From positions 62,001 to 126,000 of the forward strand of contig NZ_BNJW01000003.1 in NCBI RefSeq assembly GCF_015751045.1: a stretch of 64,000 nt of DNA, read 5' to 3'. The stretch is from Enterococcus lactis. GTDB taxonomy: Bacteria; Bacillota; Bacilli; Lactobacillales; Enterococcaceae. The notes under the pieces are model-generated. The model saw only the letters and a program-made list of their open reading frames with translations, was not told where the DNA came from and ran no database searches. Positions within the stretch are counted from its first letter, which is position 1; the number at the start of each line of letters is the position of its first letter. Shown in pieces: positions 30,278-39,846 of this stretch. The position numbers were made by a program, and so were the translations under genes.

Positions 30278-30585
30278 TAAAAGTCACTCCATTCGTCATC
30301 ATCGATTTTTTCCGCTTCTTTGCGTTTTTTTGTTTGTTCACGATAATTGTTTTTTTCATAATATGCATTGTTATGTCCATAGTTTGTTCGTGCAGAACGC
30401 GCAGATGGGATAATCAAAGCTAATAAAATGTATAAAATGATTGGACTTCCAAAAGCAACTAAGCTTAAGAATACATAAAGCACACGGATAACAGTGGGAT
30501 CAATCCCGATATATTCCCCAATCCCTGCTAAAGTACCTGTCAAAACAACATTTTTATTGGATTTTGTCAACTTTTTTTTCATCAT
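30277..30585 (-). CDS. liaY: LiaY-like PspC-domain membrane protein
   Basis: A 102-residue protein with a PspC domain: NVVLTGTLAGIGEYIGIDPTVIRVLYVFLSL, one or two membrane helices, then a charged tail with a KKRKEAEKIDDDEW segment. Second gene of the liaXYZ set. Two tandem ATGs are possible (30585 or 30582); GAGGTGAG lies upstream and suits the second slightly better. Unlike the tight liaY-liaZ junction, liaY is separated from liaX by an EFAR-like repeat of about 135 bp. Confidence 0.87.
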   Translation of the reverse strand: MMKKKLTKSNKNVVLTGTLAGIGEYIGIDPTVIRVLYVFLSLVAFGSPIILYILLALIIPSARSARTNYGHNNAYYEKNNYREQTKKRKEAEKIDDDEWSDF

Positions 30586-30623
30586 GTCTCACCTCTGTTC
30601 TACTATTTTAAATGAAGAAAATC

Positions 30624-30759
30624 GTTGTGACAACCTTCTTCTTAATCGGTGTTCAAGAGATAGCCTATCGGCAATAAGGCACAATTTTTTAAAATAGGGG
30701 AAGCTATTTTAAAAAATCGCTTCTTATTGCTCAAGGCTGAACATCTCTTTCACAACCTC
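30624..30759. repeat. EFAR-like element inserted between liaX and liaY
   Basis: Begins GTTGTGACAAC (remnant of the terminator module), then CGGTGTTCAAGAGATAGCC, and ends GGCTGAACATCTCTTTCACAACCTC, whose arms pair with the beginning. Inside is a perfect 14-bp inverted repeat ATTTTTTAAAATAG/CTATTTTAAAAAAT and AATAAG/CTTATT arms. The strong terminator stem seen in other copies is reduced here. Confidence 0.75.
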
Positions 30760-30760
30760 T

Positions 30761-32329
30761 TTATTTATCTGTATCTTTTAAATAGATACTTCCTGTTGTC
30801 GTTGAAAGCTGCACTTGTGCGATCTCATCATCTGAAACACGACGGAATTGCAACATTTGGTTTGTCCGTTCTTTTTTCTCACGAACTACTTCGTAATTGG
30901 ACAGACGGCTGTTGATGCTTCCAAGACTTGTTTTAGCGTGTCCTTCCAAACCGATGCTATCTGGTAAAGCAACTTTGACATTCCCGTTCACTGAACTTGC
31001 TTCTACTTTTTTCAAATTATCTTCTTTAATCGTAAGACGTACATCACCATTTACTAAAGACACAGAAAGGTTTTCTGGTGTGGCACCAAATGTCACTGTA
31101 CCGTTTACTGTTTCGATAATAGAATCTAAGATGTTCCCGTTTCGAATATCGATATTGCCGTTTACACCTTCTACTTCCAGCATCGTTGCAGTTAATTGGT
31201 TCACGATGATGTTCCCATTCGTAGATTTTGTATAAATATCTTTAGCTTCCAATGTCTCAATCATGATGTTGCCATTTAGAAGTTTGATAGCTGCATGGTC
31301 GTATACTCGTTTAGGTAAGTAGAAAACAAGGTCTGCACGCACACGCTTATTTGGAATTTGAAAGGAAATATGATCTTCATTGACCTCGATCTGGCTCCGT
31401 TCAGAGAATGCTTCAAATGGTTCAGCACCCATTTTTCCGTAAAGTTTGATCTTGGCTTCCACTTTCACATCATCACTGTTCCACGTTTTTAACGTCACGT
31501 TTCCGTTTGCTGCCTTGATATCAAGGATACTTGCTGCAGGAGCTTCATAGTAAAATTCATGTTCAAATTTCGTTGTCGCAATTCCAGGGACGCGTAAGCT
31601 GACATCTTTCCATTCCATGTTATCATTTACTGTTTCTGAAACAGTTTGGAATGTTTTCTTCAAGAATTTGCCTAACTGTGATCCAGCTTCTGACATTTTT
31701 TCGCCTACTTGATTCAGCGTATCTGTCGCTTGATCTTTCCAATCATCTGGCAATTCAAACTTATCCGTAAATGTTTCTTTTTTCTCAGACCATTGGTTCT
31801 TGCGGATATCTTTTAATTCTGCTTCCAGCTTCAATTGTTCTTCTAATAGTGTATCGCCGGTTGCTTCTAACTCTTTGATTTCTGCTTCTAACGTTTGACG
31901 CTGTGCTAATTCTTCTTCTGTCAACTCGCCTAATTCTTCTTTTGTATTCAGCTGCATCAATGCTTCCTGTTTCTCATTACGTGCTGCCTTATTGTCAGCG
32001 AATTGAGCATTTACTTCGTCTAGACGCGCCGAAGTTTTATTCGCTTCAGTTGCTAGTTCATCTAAGATCTTTTCTAAGTTTTCTTGATCTTGTCTTTCTT
32101 TTTCTTTTGGATCAACTGGCTCAGAAATTCTTTCTTCACCGTTTTCAAGTTCATCGATCAATTGACTTGCCTGATCTTTTTCTTTATGACTAGCAGTTAC
32201 CTTGTCTGCTTCTTTTTTGATTTGTTTTTCGTCTTTTTCAGTTGCCATGCTTTCTAATAAATCTAAGCCTTCTTCAGTCGAAAGGATTCCTTTTTTCACT
32301 AAGTCTAAAATACGTTCTCTTTCTTTCAT
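30761..32329 (-). CDS. liaX: LiaX-like envelope stress protein (DUF4097)
   Basis: A 522-residue protein. Residues 1-45 form a short helical SHOCT-like module (KERERILDLVKKGILSTEEGLDLLES). Residues about 50-230 are a long charged helical region, and about 255-520 are a repetitive beta-rich DUF4097 domain with recurring G/N-N-G motifs (KAANGNVTLKTWNSDD, VNGNIDIRNGN). E. faecalis LiaX, a surface-linked sensor of daptomycin and antimicrobial peptides, has this order and similar length. The ATG at 32329 follows AAGGAGG. It is the first gene of the lia operon; an EFAR-like element follows before liaY. Confidence 0.9.
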   Translation of the reverse strand: MKERERILDLVKKGILSTEEGLDLLESMATEKDEKQIKKEADKVTASHKEKDQASQLIDELENGEERISEPVDPKEKERQDQENLEKILDELATEANKTSARLDEVNAQFADNKAARNEKQEALMQLNTKEELGELTEEELAQRQTLEAEIKELEATGDTLLEEQLKLEAELKDIRKNQWSEKKETFTDKFELPDDWKDQATDTLNQVGEKMSEAGSQLGKFLKKTFQTVSETVNDNMEWKDVSLRVPGIATTKFEHEFYYEAPAASILDIKAANGNVTLKTWNSDDVKVEAKIKLYGKMGAEPFEAFSERSQIEVNEDHISFQIPNKRVRADLVFYLPKRVYDHAAIKLLNGNIMIETLEAKDIYTKSTNGNIIVNQLTATMLEVEGVNGNIDIRNGNILDSIIETVNGTVTFGATPENLSVSLVNGDVRLTIKEDNLKKVEASSVNGNVKVALPDSIGLEGHAKTSLGSINSRLSNYEVVREKKERTNQMLQFRRVSDDEIAQVQLSTTTGSIYLKDTDK

Positions 32330-32378
32330 GGAAATTGCCTCCTTAAGCAAAATTGTTTGCAAGCTTTTCCTTACATCC

Positions 32379-32398
32379 ATATTATGCACTGATTCAGT
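32379..32398 (-). promoter_or_regulatory. Candidate liaX promoter with palindrome
   Basis: TAATAT (32384-32379) with no good -35. ACTGAATCAGT (32398-32388), an 11-base palindrome, sits just upstream of the -10. Activator-dependent promoters such as those used by LiaR often lack a -35, but I cannot assign the palindrome to LiaR from sequence alone. Confidence 0.35.
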
Positions 32399-32428
32399 AA
32401 AAATGTCATAGGACTTAAGTTGTAACTT

Positions 32429-33196
32429 TTACTCCATCTTGAGATGTTCCTTCTTTTTTGTAAAGAGATATGCTGTAGTCACGCAAGTTAAGGGCAGGAC
32501 AAGTAGTGCGGCCAATGTGGTAAGGATAGCCATCGTATATTCCAAGACAAATGATTTTTCATTGATTATTTGCTGAAAAGGAATGTCTAAATCAATGAAC
32601 CAAAGAATCAACGCTAAAGAACTCCCCATAAACGCAAAAAGAAGAGTCATCACTGTTGACGCCAATATTTTTTTAGCAATGGCAAAACTAGCATGGCGCA
32701 ATTGGTTAAAAGACAAATGCGGATTTGCCTGATATACTTCGAATGTTCCACTAGAAATCGCTACACTCGCATCTAAAACAGCACCGCTAAGACTGATGAG
32801 AAGCAACGACCTCGCAAGTAGTCTAAAATCAATTGCTAACGTCTTATCTAAGCCAGATAGTTCTTCTAGTTCTATCGAAGTAAACCCTTGGATCGCTAAA
32901 AAATCAGTGATAGGAATCAATAGTAGGAAACAAAACAAAAAGATCAGTATACTGGCAAAAGCGGCTCGCATTTTCAGATTATAACCGTTGATAAAAAATA
33001 AGATAACCACAGCGATCAATAGGAATCCTATAATCGACAATACCAATATCGGCCACTTCTGATGATAGCCGAATAATAATAGGAAAAAGATTCCTAAATT
33101 AATGAATAATCCTAAAAGAATATACATACCTTGCGTACCACCGACAAATAGCACACTAATTGCAAAAATCCCAACAAGTATAATAAGTACATTCAT
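32429..33196 (-). CDS. YibE/F-family membrane protein (second of a pair)
   Basis: A 255-residue protein with about seven membrane helices. The conserved part is DFRLLARSLLLISLSGAVLDASVAISSGTFEV, aligned in position with VFLSSVLIGTAGGTLDTVITV in the upstream partner, which marks the YibE/F family. The ATG at 33196 is preceded by TAAGGAGG and overlaps the partner's stop (ATGA); the longer frame runs into the partner gene. Function unknown; the pair probably forms a hetero-oligomeric membrane complex. Confidence 0.8.
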   Translation of the reverse strand: MNVLIILVGIFAISVLFVGGTQGMYILLGLFINLGIFFLLLFGYHQKWPILVLSIIGFLLIAVVILFFINGYNLKMRAAFASILIFLFCFLLLIPITDFLAIQGFTSIELEELSGLDKTLAIDFRLLARSLLLISLSGAVLDASVAISSGTFEVYQANPHLSFNQLRHASFAIAKKILASTVMTLLFAFMGSSLALILWFIDLDIPFQQIINEKSFVLEYTMAILTTLAALLVLPLTCVTTAYLFTKKKEHLKME

Positions 33197-34227
33197 TTTT
33201 TTAACCTCCTTACAGCGAGAAAAAAGAGGACCGCGATGGGGATTGATAATACTATTCCTAAGCTGCCAGCAATGACGCGTAAAAATTCTAATGATAAATG
33301 TTGTTCTACCGTTTCTTTGAAAGACCATTGATTTCCTAAATATAACAGAAGCGATGGAATCGCTCCGCTGATATAGACGAATAAAAGGATATTAGCCATC
33401 GAACCAATCACATCTCGGCCCACTTGCCTTCCTGAAAGCCATAACTGTTTCGCTGATATTTTCGGTTGTTGCTTGGTCAATTCTTCTAATGTCGCAATGA
33501 CTGTGATCACGGTATCCAGTGTCCCTCCAGCTGTCCCAATCAGCACGCTGGAAAGAAAAACAGAACGATACGGTCGTGTCAGATAATTCAGTTCTTCATA
33601 GCGCAGTCCTTGATCTTTCCAATGATTCATTGTCAAAAGACAAATAAAAAATGCTAAAAAAACACTTGTAACTGCAGCCGAAATTTTGATTATACTGCTT
33701 CTATTCCATCCGTCTAACGCCAATATACTAACGATTATCCCTATAACGACAAATAAGATTGCTATATTTAAGAGAGAAATACCTTCTGTTTTGGTAAAGA
33801 GGAGCAACAAAAGTAAAAGTAAAACGATGTTGACGATGAGACTTCCCAAAGCAAATACACCCTGTTTTCCACCAATAAGCAACATGGTGCCAATGAAGAT
33901 ACTTGTAAAGAAAAAAAGCCAGCCATCATTTTTTTTTGCTACTAGTTGCCATTCATCTCCATGCATTTGGACAAGATAGATTTGTCTTGTTGTTATATTT
34001 GCTGTTTCGATTTGATTTTTTTGATAAGGAGCCGATAAAGAAATCACTTCTCCTTTTTGGTCCGTGTTCATCAATCTTCCTGTAATCAATTGCTGATCCT
34101 CTTCTATTCTCACTCTTTCGATCTCGATAACAGGTACGTCATATAGAGCAGCTTGACGCTGAATAAACCATGAAGCAAGTATACAAATAAAAAATAGAGT
34201 GATGATGATGCTAATCTTTTTTTGCAT
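33193..34227 (-). CDS. YibE/F-family membrane protein (first of a pair)
   Basis: A 344-residue protein: an N-terminal helix (about 5-22), an extracytoplasmic region (about 25-100) with GRLMNTDQKGE and VQMHGDEWQLV, then about seven membrane helices. The YibE/F core is RPYRSVFLSSVLIGTAGGTLDTVITVIATLEEL. It is translationally coupled to the smaller partner downstream. Family members are of unknown function; transport is a guess. The promoter should lie between its start and the EFAR-like terminator at 34254-34290. Confidence 0.82.
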   Translation of the reverse strand: MQKKISIIITLFFICILASWFIQRQAALYDVPVIEIERVRIEEDQQLITGRLMNTDQKGEVISLSAPYQKNQIETANITTRQIYLVQMHGDEWQLVAKKNDGWLFFFTSIFIGTMLLIGGKQGVFALGSLIVNIVLLLLLLLLFTKTEGISLLNIAILFVVIGIIVSILALDGWNRSSIIKISAAVTSVFLAFFICLLTMNHWKDQGLRYEELNYLTRPYRSVFLSSVLIGTAGGTLDTVITVIATLEELTKQQPKISAKQLWLSGRQVGRDVIGSMANILLFVYISGAIPSLLLYLGNQWSFKETVEQHLSLEFLRVIAGSLGIVLSIPIAVLFFLAVRRLKK

Positions 34228-34253
34228 TCTTTATCCTTTCTATTGGAATAATG

Positions 34254-34412
34254 AAAAGGGTTTGTGACATGTTTTGTCACAAACCCTTTTCCAGAATAAA
34301 CGGTGTTCAATCAGCTGACCTTCGGTATTAGCTCAAAAAACGGCAAAATATGAGGAACTATTTTACCGTTTGTTTCTCTAATACTCAGGACAAAACGCTG
34401 ATTTCACAACCT
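34254..34412. repeat. EFAR-like element with bidirectional terminator (complete copy)
   Basis: Terminator module AAAAGGGTTTGTGACA ... TGTCACAAACCCTTTT (34254-34269/34275-34290), then GAATAAACGGTGTTCAATCAGC. An internal hairpin AAACGG(C)AAAAT ... ATTTTACCGTTT follows, and the element ends GCTGATTTCACAACCTC. It separates the phoU end from the YibE/F pair. This is the clearest full-length example in the window. Confidence 0.8.
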
Positions 34413-34448
34413 CTTTTCCTAAATAAACAGCAGAATCACAACTTCAGT

Positions 34449-35126
34449 TTAGAAAATCTCATTGTGGTTCGTATTTAACTCAGTGATTTTCCCTGTAGCC
34501 AAGTAGACGATCCATTCACAGATGTTTGTCACATAGTCTCCGATTCGTTCTAGATAACTGGCAACATTCAAATAGTCTGTTCCACTGATGACTGTTTCAG
34601 GATTTTCTTGCATGTTTTTGATGGTTGCATTATAGATTCGATTGAAATAGTCATTGACTCTTTGATCCATATTGGCGATCGTACGCGCGTCTTTTTCGTC
34701 TGTTTTGACATATGCAACTAGGACGTTGTCCACCATTTTTTTCACGTAATCGGACATATCGGAGATCTCTTTTTCGATTTCCGGTATTCTCGTCTGTCCT
34801 TTTACGCGGATTGTAGATTTAGCAACGGACACCGCATGATCGGCCATACGTTCTAAATCAGAGCTAGCTTTCATGACCGTGATAATCATACGCAAGTCAG
34901 TTGTAACTGGCTGTTGCAATGCAATCATTTCAAAACTTTTTTTCTCCAAACGCGTTTCCATATTATTGATATTTATATCGTTTTCGATAACTTCTTGAGC
35001 TAAGATTTTATCGTGTTTGATGTATGCACGAACTGACTTGTGCACAGCGCTGCTCACCATCATCCCCATTTCGTAGAACTGATTATGGAGATTCAGCAAT
35101 TCTTCTTCAAATTGTGTACGTAGCAT
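34449..35126 (-). CDS. phoU: Phosphate transport regulator PhoU
   Basis: A 225-residue all-helical protein of two three-helix bundles with the family motifs EVIENDININNMETRLEK, TDLRMIITVMKASSDLERMADHA and LNVASYLERIGDYVTNICEWIVY (metal-binding E/D motifs). It modulates the Pst transporter and the PhoR-PhoB/PhoP response. Last gene of the pst operon, 12 bases after pstB. The operon ends in the EFAR-like terminator. Confidence 0.95.
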   Translation of the reverse strand: MLRTQFEEELLNLHNQFYEMGMMVSSAVHKSVRAYIKHDKILAQEVIENDININNMETRLEKKSFEMIALQQPVTTDLRMIITVMKASSDLERMADHAVSVAKSTIRVKGQTRIPEIEKEISDMSDYVKKMVDNVLVAYVKTDEKDARTIANMDQRVNDYFNRIYNATIKNMQENPETVISGTDYLNVASYLERIGDYVTNICEWIVYLATGKITELNTNHNEIF

Positions 35127-35138
35127 TCCGTTTCCTCC

Positions 35139-35897
35139 TTATCCAAATCGACCTGAAATATAATCTTCTGTCTCTTGTTTTTCTGGATTCATGAATATCT
35201 TCTTCGTATTGTTGTATTCGATCAAGTGACCATCTAAAAAGAATGCCGTCTTATCTGAAATACGTGAAGCTTGAGACATATTGTGGGTCACGATGATCAT
35301 CGTATACCGCTCTCTTAATTCTAACAGCATACTTTCGATTTTCCCAGTAGAAACAGGGTCAAGTGCACTAGTTGGTTCATCCAATAAGATGATTTCGGGA
35401 TTCACTGCCAAAACACGTGCGATACATACACGCTGCTGCTGCCCACCGGATAAAGACAAGGCACTTTTATGCAGTTTATCCTTCACATCCTCCCAAACAG
35501 ACGCTGCCTTCAGACTTTCTTCCACTACTTGATCAAGGACTTTTTTATCTTTTTCTCCTTTTAACTTCAATCCATAGATGACATTTTCATAAATAGAAAA
35601 AGGAAATGGATTTGGCTGCTGGAACACCATGCCGATTTCTTTTCTTAGTTCAACAACATCTGTTTTCGGACCATAGATGTCTTTGTCTTTATATAAAACA
35701 CTTCCGGTGATCGTTACATTTGGAATCAGATCGTTCATTCGATTCAACGAACGTAGATAGGTAGATTTCCCGCAACCAGAAGGACCGATCATCGCTGTGA
35801 TTTCACCTTGATTGAAACTTAGATCGATTCCCTTTAGTGCTTCTTTCTTTCCATAATACAGATGAAGATCTTTGGATGAGATAATTTCTTTTGTCAT
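35139..35897 (-). CDS. pstB2: Phosphate ABC transporter ATP-binding protein PstB (copy 2)
   Basis: A 252-residue ATPase. Walker [10 protein letters not shown] (about 38-46), PstB-specific [20 protein letters not shown] and [16 protein letters not shown], signature LSGGQQQR, Walker [14 protein letters not shown]. It energises phosphate import through PstCA. It lies 16 bases after a second pstB. Both copies have all motifs intact, so they may form a heterodimer or alternate; duplicated pstB genes are usual in Firmicutes. RBS GAGG is just ahead of the ATG. Confidence 0.96.
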   Translation of the reverse strand: MTKEIISSKDLHLYYGKKEALKGIDLSFNQGEITAMIGPSGCGKSTYLRSLNRMNDLIPNVTITGSVLYKDKDIYGPKTDVVELRKEIGMVFQQPNPFPFSIYENVIYGLKLKGEKDKKVLDQVVEESLKAASVWEDVKDKLHKSALSLSGGQQQRVCIARVLAVNPEIILLDEPTSALDPVSTGKIESMLLELRERYTMIIVTHNMSQASRISDKTAFFLDGHLIEYNNTKKIFMNPEKQETEDYISGRFG

Positions 35898-35912
35898 GTT
35901 GAGGCCTCCGTC

Positions 35913-36719
35913 TTAACCAAAATGACCGGACACATAATCTTCGGTTGCCTGAATTTTTGGTCTGGTAAATATCTTGTTTGTTTTGTCATATTCCATTACT
36001 TTTCCTAGATAGAAAAAGGCAGTGTAGTCGCTGATACGAGCTGCTTGTTGCATATTATGCGTCACGATGATGATCGTGTAGTCTTCTTTCAAGTTTACAA
36101 GTGTTTCTTCAACCGTTCCTGTCGAAATAGGATCCAAGGCACTTGCCGGCTCGTCTAACAGCAAGATATCGGGTTTCATCGCAATTGCACGAGCGATACA
36201 CAAACGTTGCTGTTGTCCGCCAGATAAAGCCAAAGCACTTTTATCCAAGCTATCTTTTACTTGATCCCACAAAGCTGCTTGTTTCAAGCTTGTTTCAACG
36301 ATTTCATCTAATTTCTTCTTGTTTTTTTCACCATGTTGTTTCAAAGCAAAAGTTATATTGTCATAAATCGATTTGCTAAAAGGGTTGGGGCGTTGGAACA
36401 CCATGCCTATCCGTTTGCGCATTTCATAAACATCCACTTGAGGCGCATTGATATCCACGTCTTTATACATGATCTTTCCAGTGATTTTCGTATTAGCGAT
36501 CCCATCATTCATACGATTCAAAGAACGAAGATACGTGGATTTTCCGCAGCCAGAGGGGCCAATCAATGCAGTGATCTTATTTTTTTCGAACTCTAGATCC
36601 ACTCCCTTGATTGCTTCATTGTCGCCATACCAAACATGCAGATCATTCGTATATAATGCTACTTCCTTCTCTTTTGGCATGGTAATGACATTTGTTTCAT
36701 TCCAATTATATTTTTTCAT
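35913..36719 (-). CDS. pstB1: Phosphate ABC transporter ATP-binding protein PstB (copy 1)
   Basis: A 268-residue ATPase with a slightly longer N-terminus than its neighbour. Walker [10 protein letters not shown], PstB motif [36 protein letters not shown], signature LSGGQQQR, Walker [14 protein letters not shown]. All catalytic residues are intact. It follows pstA by 14 bases. Together with the second copy it supplies the nucleotide-binding subunits of the Pst phosphate importer. Confidence 0.96.
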   Translation of the reverse strand: MKKYNWNETNVITMPKEKEVALYTNDLHVWYGDNEAIKGVDLEFEKNKITALIGPSGCGKSTYLRSLNRMNDGIANTKITGKIMYKDVDINAPQVDVYEMRKRIGMVFQRPNPFSKSIYDNITFALKQHGEKNKKKLDEIVETSLKQAALWDQVKDSLDKSALALSGGQQQRLCIARAIAMKPDILLLDEPASALDPISTGTVEETLVNLKEDYTIIIVTHNMQQAARISDYTAFFYLGKVMEYDKTNKIFTRPKIQATEDYVSGHFG

Positions 36720-36733
36720 CTTACTTCTTCTCC

Positions 36734-37618
36734 TTAGGCTGAAGTCATTTTTCGGTATAATCGTTTGCCAATCGCACGAGCGCCGAAGTTGAACAGTAAA
36801 ACAGCAATGATCAACACGGCAGAAGCACCAGCCGAAACAGAAACACCATCAGGCATCGTACCTTCTGTGTTGATCTTCCAAATATGGACAGCCAGTGTTT
36901 CAGCTTGGCGGAAAATGCTAATCGGACTAGAAACACTTAATGGATTCCAGTTCGTAAAATCTAATGCTGGCGCGCTTTGACCAGCTGTATAAATCAATGC
37001 GGCAGCTTCACCAAAAATTCTTCCTGAACTTAGGATCACACCAGTCAAAATTCCTGGTGTTGCTTCTGGAACAACCACTTTTATCACTGTTTCCCAGCGT
37101 GACAAACCTAACGCCAATCCAGCTTCTCGTTGTGTGTAATGGACCGCTTGTAAAGATTCCTCGACCGTTCGAGTCAAAAGAGGCAGGTTGAATACGGTCA
37201 AAGCCAATGCACCAGAAATGATTGAGAAACCATACTGGAATTGAATAACGAAAACCAAGAAACCGAATAAACCGACAACAACAGAAGGCAAAGAACTCAA
37301 GATCTCGATAGACGTACGGATCACGTCTGTCAGCCAGTTTTTTCCGGCATATTCTGAAAGATAGATACCCGCACCTAAAGAAATAGGAAAACTGATGATC
37401 ATGGTAATCAAAAGCAAATAAATCGAGTTAAACAGTTGAATCCCGATACCACCGCCTTCTTGGTAGGCTTTGGAAGGTTCAGTCAAGAAAGACCATGAAA
37501 TGTGCGGTATTCCTCGAACTAAGATATAAAGTAATAAAGCTGCTAAGATCAATACGATGATCCCTGAAACCACATATAGAACACCTGTAGCAATTTTATC
37601 TGAGCGTTTTGCGTTCAT
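36734..37618 (-). CDS. pstA: Phosphate ABC transporter permease PstA
   Basis: A 294-residue inner-membrane permease with about six helices. The conserved EAA-type loop is [30 protein letters not shown], followed by [15 protein letters not shown]. Pairs with PstC to form the phosphate channel. Its ATG overlaps the last base of the pstC stop, so the genes are coupled. Length is normal. Confidence 0.96.
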   Translation of the reverse strand: MNAKRSDKIATGVLYVVSGIIVLILAALLLYILVRGIPHISWSFLTEPSKAYQEGGGIGIQLFNSIYLLLITMIISFPISLGAGIYLSEYAGKNWLTDVIRTSIEILSSLPSVVVGLFGFLVFVIQFQYGFSIISGALALTVFNLPLLTRTVEESLQAVHYTQREAGLALGLSRWETVIKVVVPEATPGILTGVILSSGRIFGEAAALIYTAGQSAPALDFTNWNPLSVSSPISIFRQAETLAVHIWKINTEGTMPDGVSVSAGASAVLIIAVLLFNFGARAIGKRLYRKMTSA

Positions 37619-38538
37619 TATTTCAGCTCTCCTTTCTTCCCAATCATACGGATCACGATATTAAAGAATAATGACATCAATAGCAAGATCAGCGCTAATG
37701 ACCATAACACATTATTTTCAACTGTTCCCATGATTGTATTTCCGATTCCCATTGTCAAGATGGACGTCAATGTAGAAGCAGGAGTAGTAAGTCCTGTTGG
37801 CATTAATGCCGCATTACCAATAACCATTTGGATAGCTAAGGCTTCGCCAAACGCACGAGCCATACCAAAAACGACTGCTGTTAAAATCCCGGGCACTGCT
37901 GCTCGCAGCACCACTTTGTAGATTGTTTGCCATCTTGTGGCACCTAGCGCTAATGAAGCTTCCCGATAGTGCCGTGGCACTGCCTTTAATGCATCCACAG
38001 TCATCGTTGTGACAGTCGGTAAGATCATAACGAATAACACAAATGTACCAGCTAAGATACCGAACCCTGTCCCGCCAAAGATACTTCTAACAAAAGGAAC
38101 GATAACAGATAGACCGATAAATCCGTAAACGACAGATGGAATACCTACAAGTAGTTCGATGACCGGTTGCAAGATCTTCGTTCCGTTTTTAGGAGAAATC
38201 TCCGTCATAAATACTGCTGCTCCGATAGCAAATGGTGTGGCAACGATAGCTGATAAAAAAGTCACAATAAATGAACCTGTGATCATAGGCAATGCCCCTA
38301 CCATTGGTTTCCCATTTGCTCCGATTTGGCTCGGATTCCAATCTGTACCAAACAGAAAATCAAATACATTGATCTTATCAGTAAAAAAGGTGGCCAAACC
38401 TTTACTAGCGACAAAATAAAAAATAGATAATACAACCAACACGATCAGCGCGATACATAAAAAACTAATAAATTTTCCGCGCTGTTCCATTTTTGAACGT
38501 TTTGATTTTGTTAATAATACTTTTTTCACATCTTCCAC
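37618..38538 (-). CDS. pstC: Phosphate ABC transporter permease PstC
   Basis: A 306-residue permease, about six helices, with the EAA loop REASLALGATRWQTIYKVVLRAAVPGILTAVVFGMARAFGEA. The longer frame opens at 38574, but GGGGGAG lies six bases before the GTG at 38538 (VEDVKKVLLTK), so GTG is the likelier start. The basic N-terminus precedes the first helix (about 25-50 from the longer start). First membrane gene after pstS, overlapping pstA by one base. Confidence 0.93.
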   Translation of the reverse strand: MEDVKKVLLTKSKRSKMEQRGKFISFLCIALIVLVVLSIFYFVASKGLATFFTDKINVFDFLFGTDWNPSQIGANGKPMVGALPMITGSFIVTFLSAIVATPFAIGAAVFMTEISPKNGTKILQPVIELLVGIPSVVYGFIGLSVIVPFVRSIFGGTGFGILAGTFVLFVMILPTVTTMTVDALKAVPRHYREASLALGATRWQTIYKVVLRAAVPGILTAVVFGMARAFGEALAIQMVIGNAALMPTGLTTPASTLTSILTMGIGNTIMGTVENNVLWSLALILLLMSLFFNIVIRMIGKKGELK

Positions 38539-38652
38539 AGATGACTCCCCCTTAATCAGGTTTAACATACTCACTCAGTGTACAAATTGAACATCAATTT
38601 GGTTTTAATAACATGTAAAAGTTTAGATAAGTTTGTAAATTTTGTGTAAAGA

Positions 38653-39510
38653 TTACTGTTTAACAATGTTTCCTTGCCAATCACGTTCAACTTTCATATG
38701 TGAAACAGGGATATAGCCTAGCTCTCCGACAATATTATCTTGTACTTCATCAGATAAGATATAGTCTAAAAATTCTTTTGTCAGTTTTTTTGGATGGTCT
38801 CTTGTGTACATATGCTCATATGCCCAAATCGTCCATTTGTTCGTTGTCACATTTTCATCTGTTGGTTCCACACCGTTAACGTTCAACGTATCCACATCAT
38901 CGGAAACGTAAGAAAAAGCAACATAGCTGATTGCTCCGGGTGTGTCTGCAACGATTTGGCGCACCATTCCGCTTGAATCTTGTTCCTGTGCCTGAACAGC
39001 TGTTTCTCCGTCCAATACCCATTTTTCAAACGTACTACGGGTCCCGCTTCCTGATGCACGGTTCAATATAACTACTGGCTGATCTTTCCCACCGACTTCA
39101 CTCCAGTTTTTGATCTCGCCCGTAAATAATTTTTTCAGGTTCTCCATACTGATATCTTTTACGCCAATATCCTTGTTCACAATAGGAGTGATTCCAACAA
39201 CTGCTACTCGATGATCGACTAATGCCGAAGCATCAATCCCTGATTTTTCTTCCGCGAACAAATCAGAATTTCCGATATCGACTGCTCCTGACTGTACTTG
39301 AGACAAACCAGTTCCGCTTCCGCCCCCTTGTACATTGATGAATTTTCCAGGATTTTCTGTCTGGTAGGTTTCAGCAACCGTTTCTACTAAAGGCTGTAAG
39401 GCAGAAGAGCCAACTGCAGTAATGGATTCTCCTCGATCAATCCACTTTGAACAGCCTGATAAAAGAATAGCTAATCCTATTATTGGTAAGAATAATTTTA
39501 GTTTTTTCAT
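38653..39510 (-). CDS. pstS: Phosphate-binding lipoprotein PstS
   Basis: A 285-residue extracellular phosphate receptor anchored by a lipid: signal peptide MKKLKLFLPIIGLAILLSGC with lipobox LSGC (Cys at 20). Phosphate-binding loops visible: TAVGSSALQPLVE, GGGSGTGLSQVQSG and LNRASGSGTRSTFEKW. First gene of pstSCA-B1-B2-phoU, with pstC about 114 bases downstream. Lipidation would need Lgt, encoded at 28 kb. RBS AAAGGAG precedes the ATG. Confidence 0.96.
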   Translation of the reverse strand: MKKLKLFLPIIGLAILLSGCSKWIDRGESITAVGSSALQPLVETVAETYQTENPGKFINVQGGGSGTGLSQVQSGAVDIGNSDLFAEEKSGIDASALVDHRVAVVGITPIVNKDIGVKDISMENLKKLFTGEIKNWSEVGGKDQPVVILNRASGSGTRSTFEKWVLDGETAVQAQEQDSSGMVRQIVADTPGAISYVAFSYVSDDVDTLNVNGVEPTDENVTTNKWTIWAYEHMYTRDHPKKLTKEFLDYILSDEVQDNIVGELGYIPVSHMKVERDWQGNIVKQ

Positions 39511-39541
39511 TAGAAATCTCCTTTAATCCTAAAGTATGTCT

Positions 39542-39570
39542 ATTCTATCATTTTCATTACTTGATGAAAA
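39542..39570 (-). promoter_or_regulatory. Candidate pstS promoter
   Basis: TAGAAT (39547-39542) with TTTTCA 17 bp upstream, about 35-40 bases ahead of the ribosome binding site. No convincing Pho-box repeats were recognised. Confidence 0.4.
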
Positions 39571-39642
39571 CGAATCAAAACCATTAAATAACAAAATAAA
39601 TTCTCATAATTGCAAAAAAAGCTATCTCATTAAAAGTTTCTA

Positions 39643-39845
39643 TGCTATACTGGCTTTGAAATGTGTCTCTTTTAATAGCATATATTAGCTTATTTCTTGC
39701 TTTCCCCAAAAAACAAGAGATACCCCAAAGTTAATTTCGCTCATGCGAGACGCTTTCTCCATTTCTGACGTACTCTCAGAAATGGCCCCGAGAAAAAAGG
39801 ACACGAGATTTCCATCTATTGATGGCTCTCCTGTCCTTTTTGTAT
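39643..39845 (+). ncRNA. Candidate small RNA between pstS and cls
   Basis: An extended -10 promoter TGCTATACT (39643-39651) points into a 336-base gap without a coding frame. The expected transcript of about 190 nt has two C-rich, A-flanked motifs (TTTCCCCAAA about 39702, TACCCCAAAG about 39721). It also has a perfect hairpin CCATTTCTGA/TCAGAAATGG (39759-39785) and ends at the strong terminator at 39803-39844. Promoter, structure and terminator are seen; that the region is expressed is inferred. Confidence 0.4.
39803..39844. terminator. Bidirectional terminator after cls
   Basis: AAAAAAGGACA-GAGA ... CATC/GATG ... TCTC-TGTCCTTTTT, T-rich on both strands. It ends cls on the minus strand and would end the candidate small RNA on the plus strand. 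Confidence 0.85.
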
Positions 39846-39846
39846 T

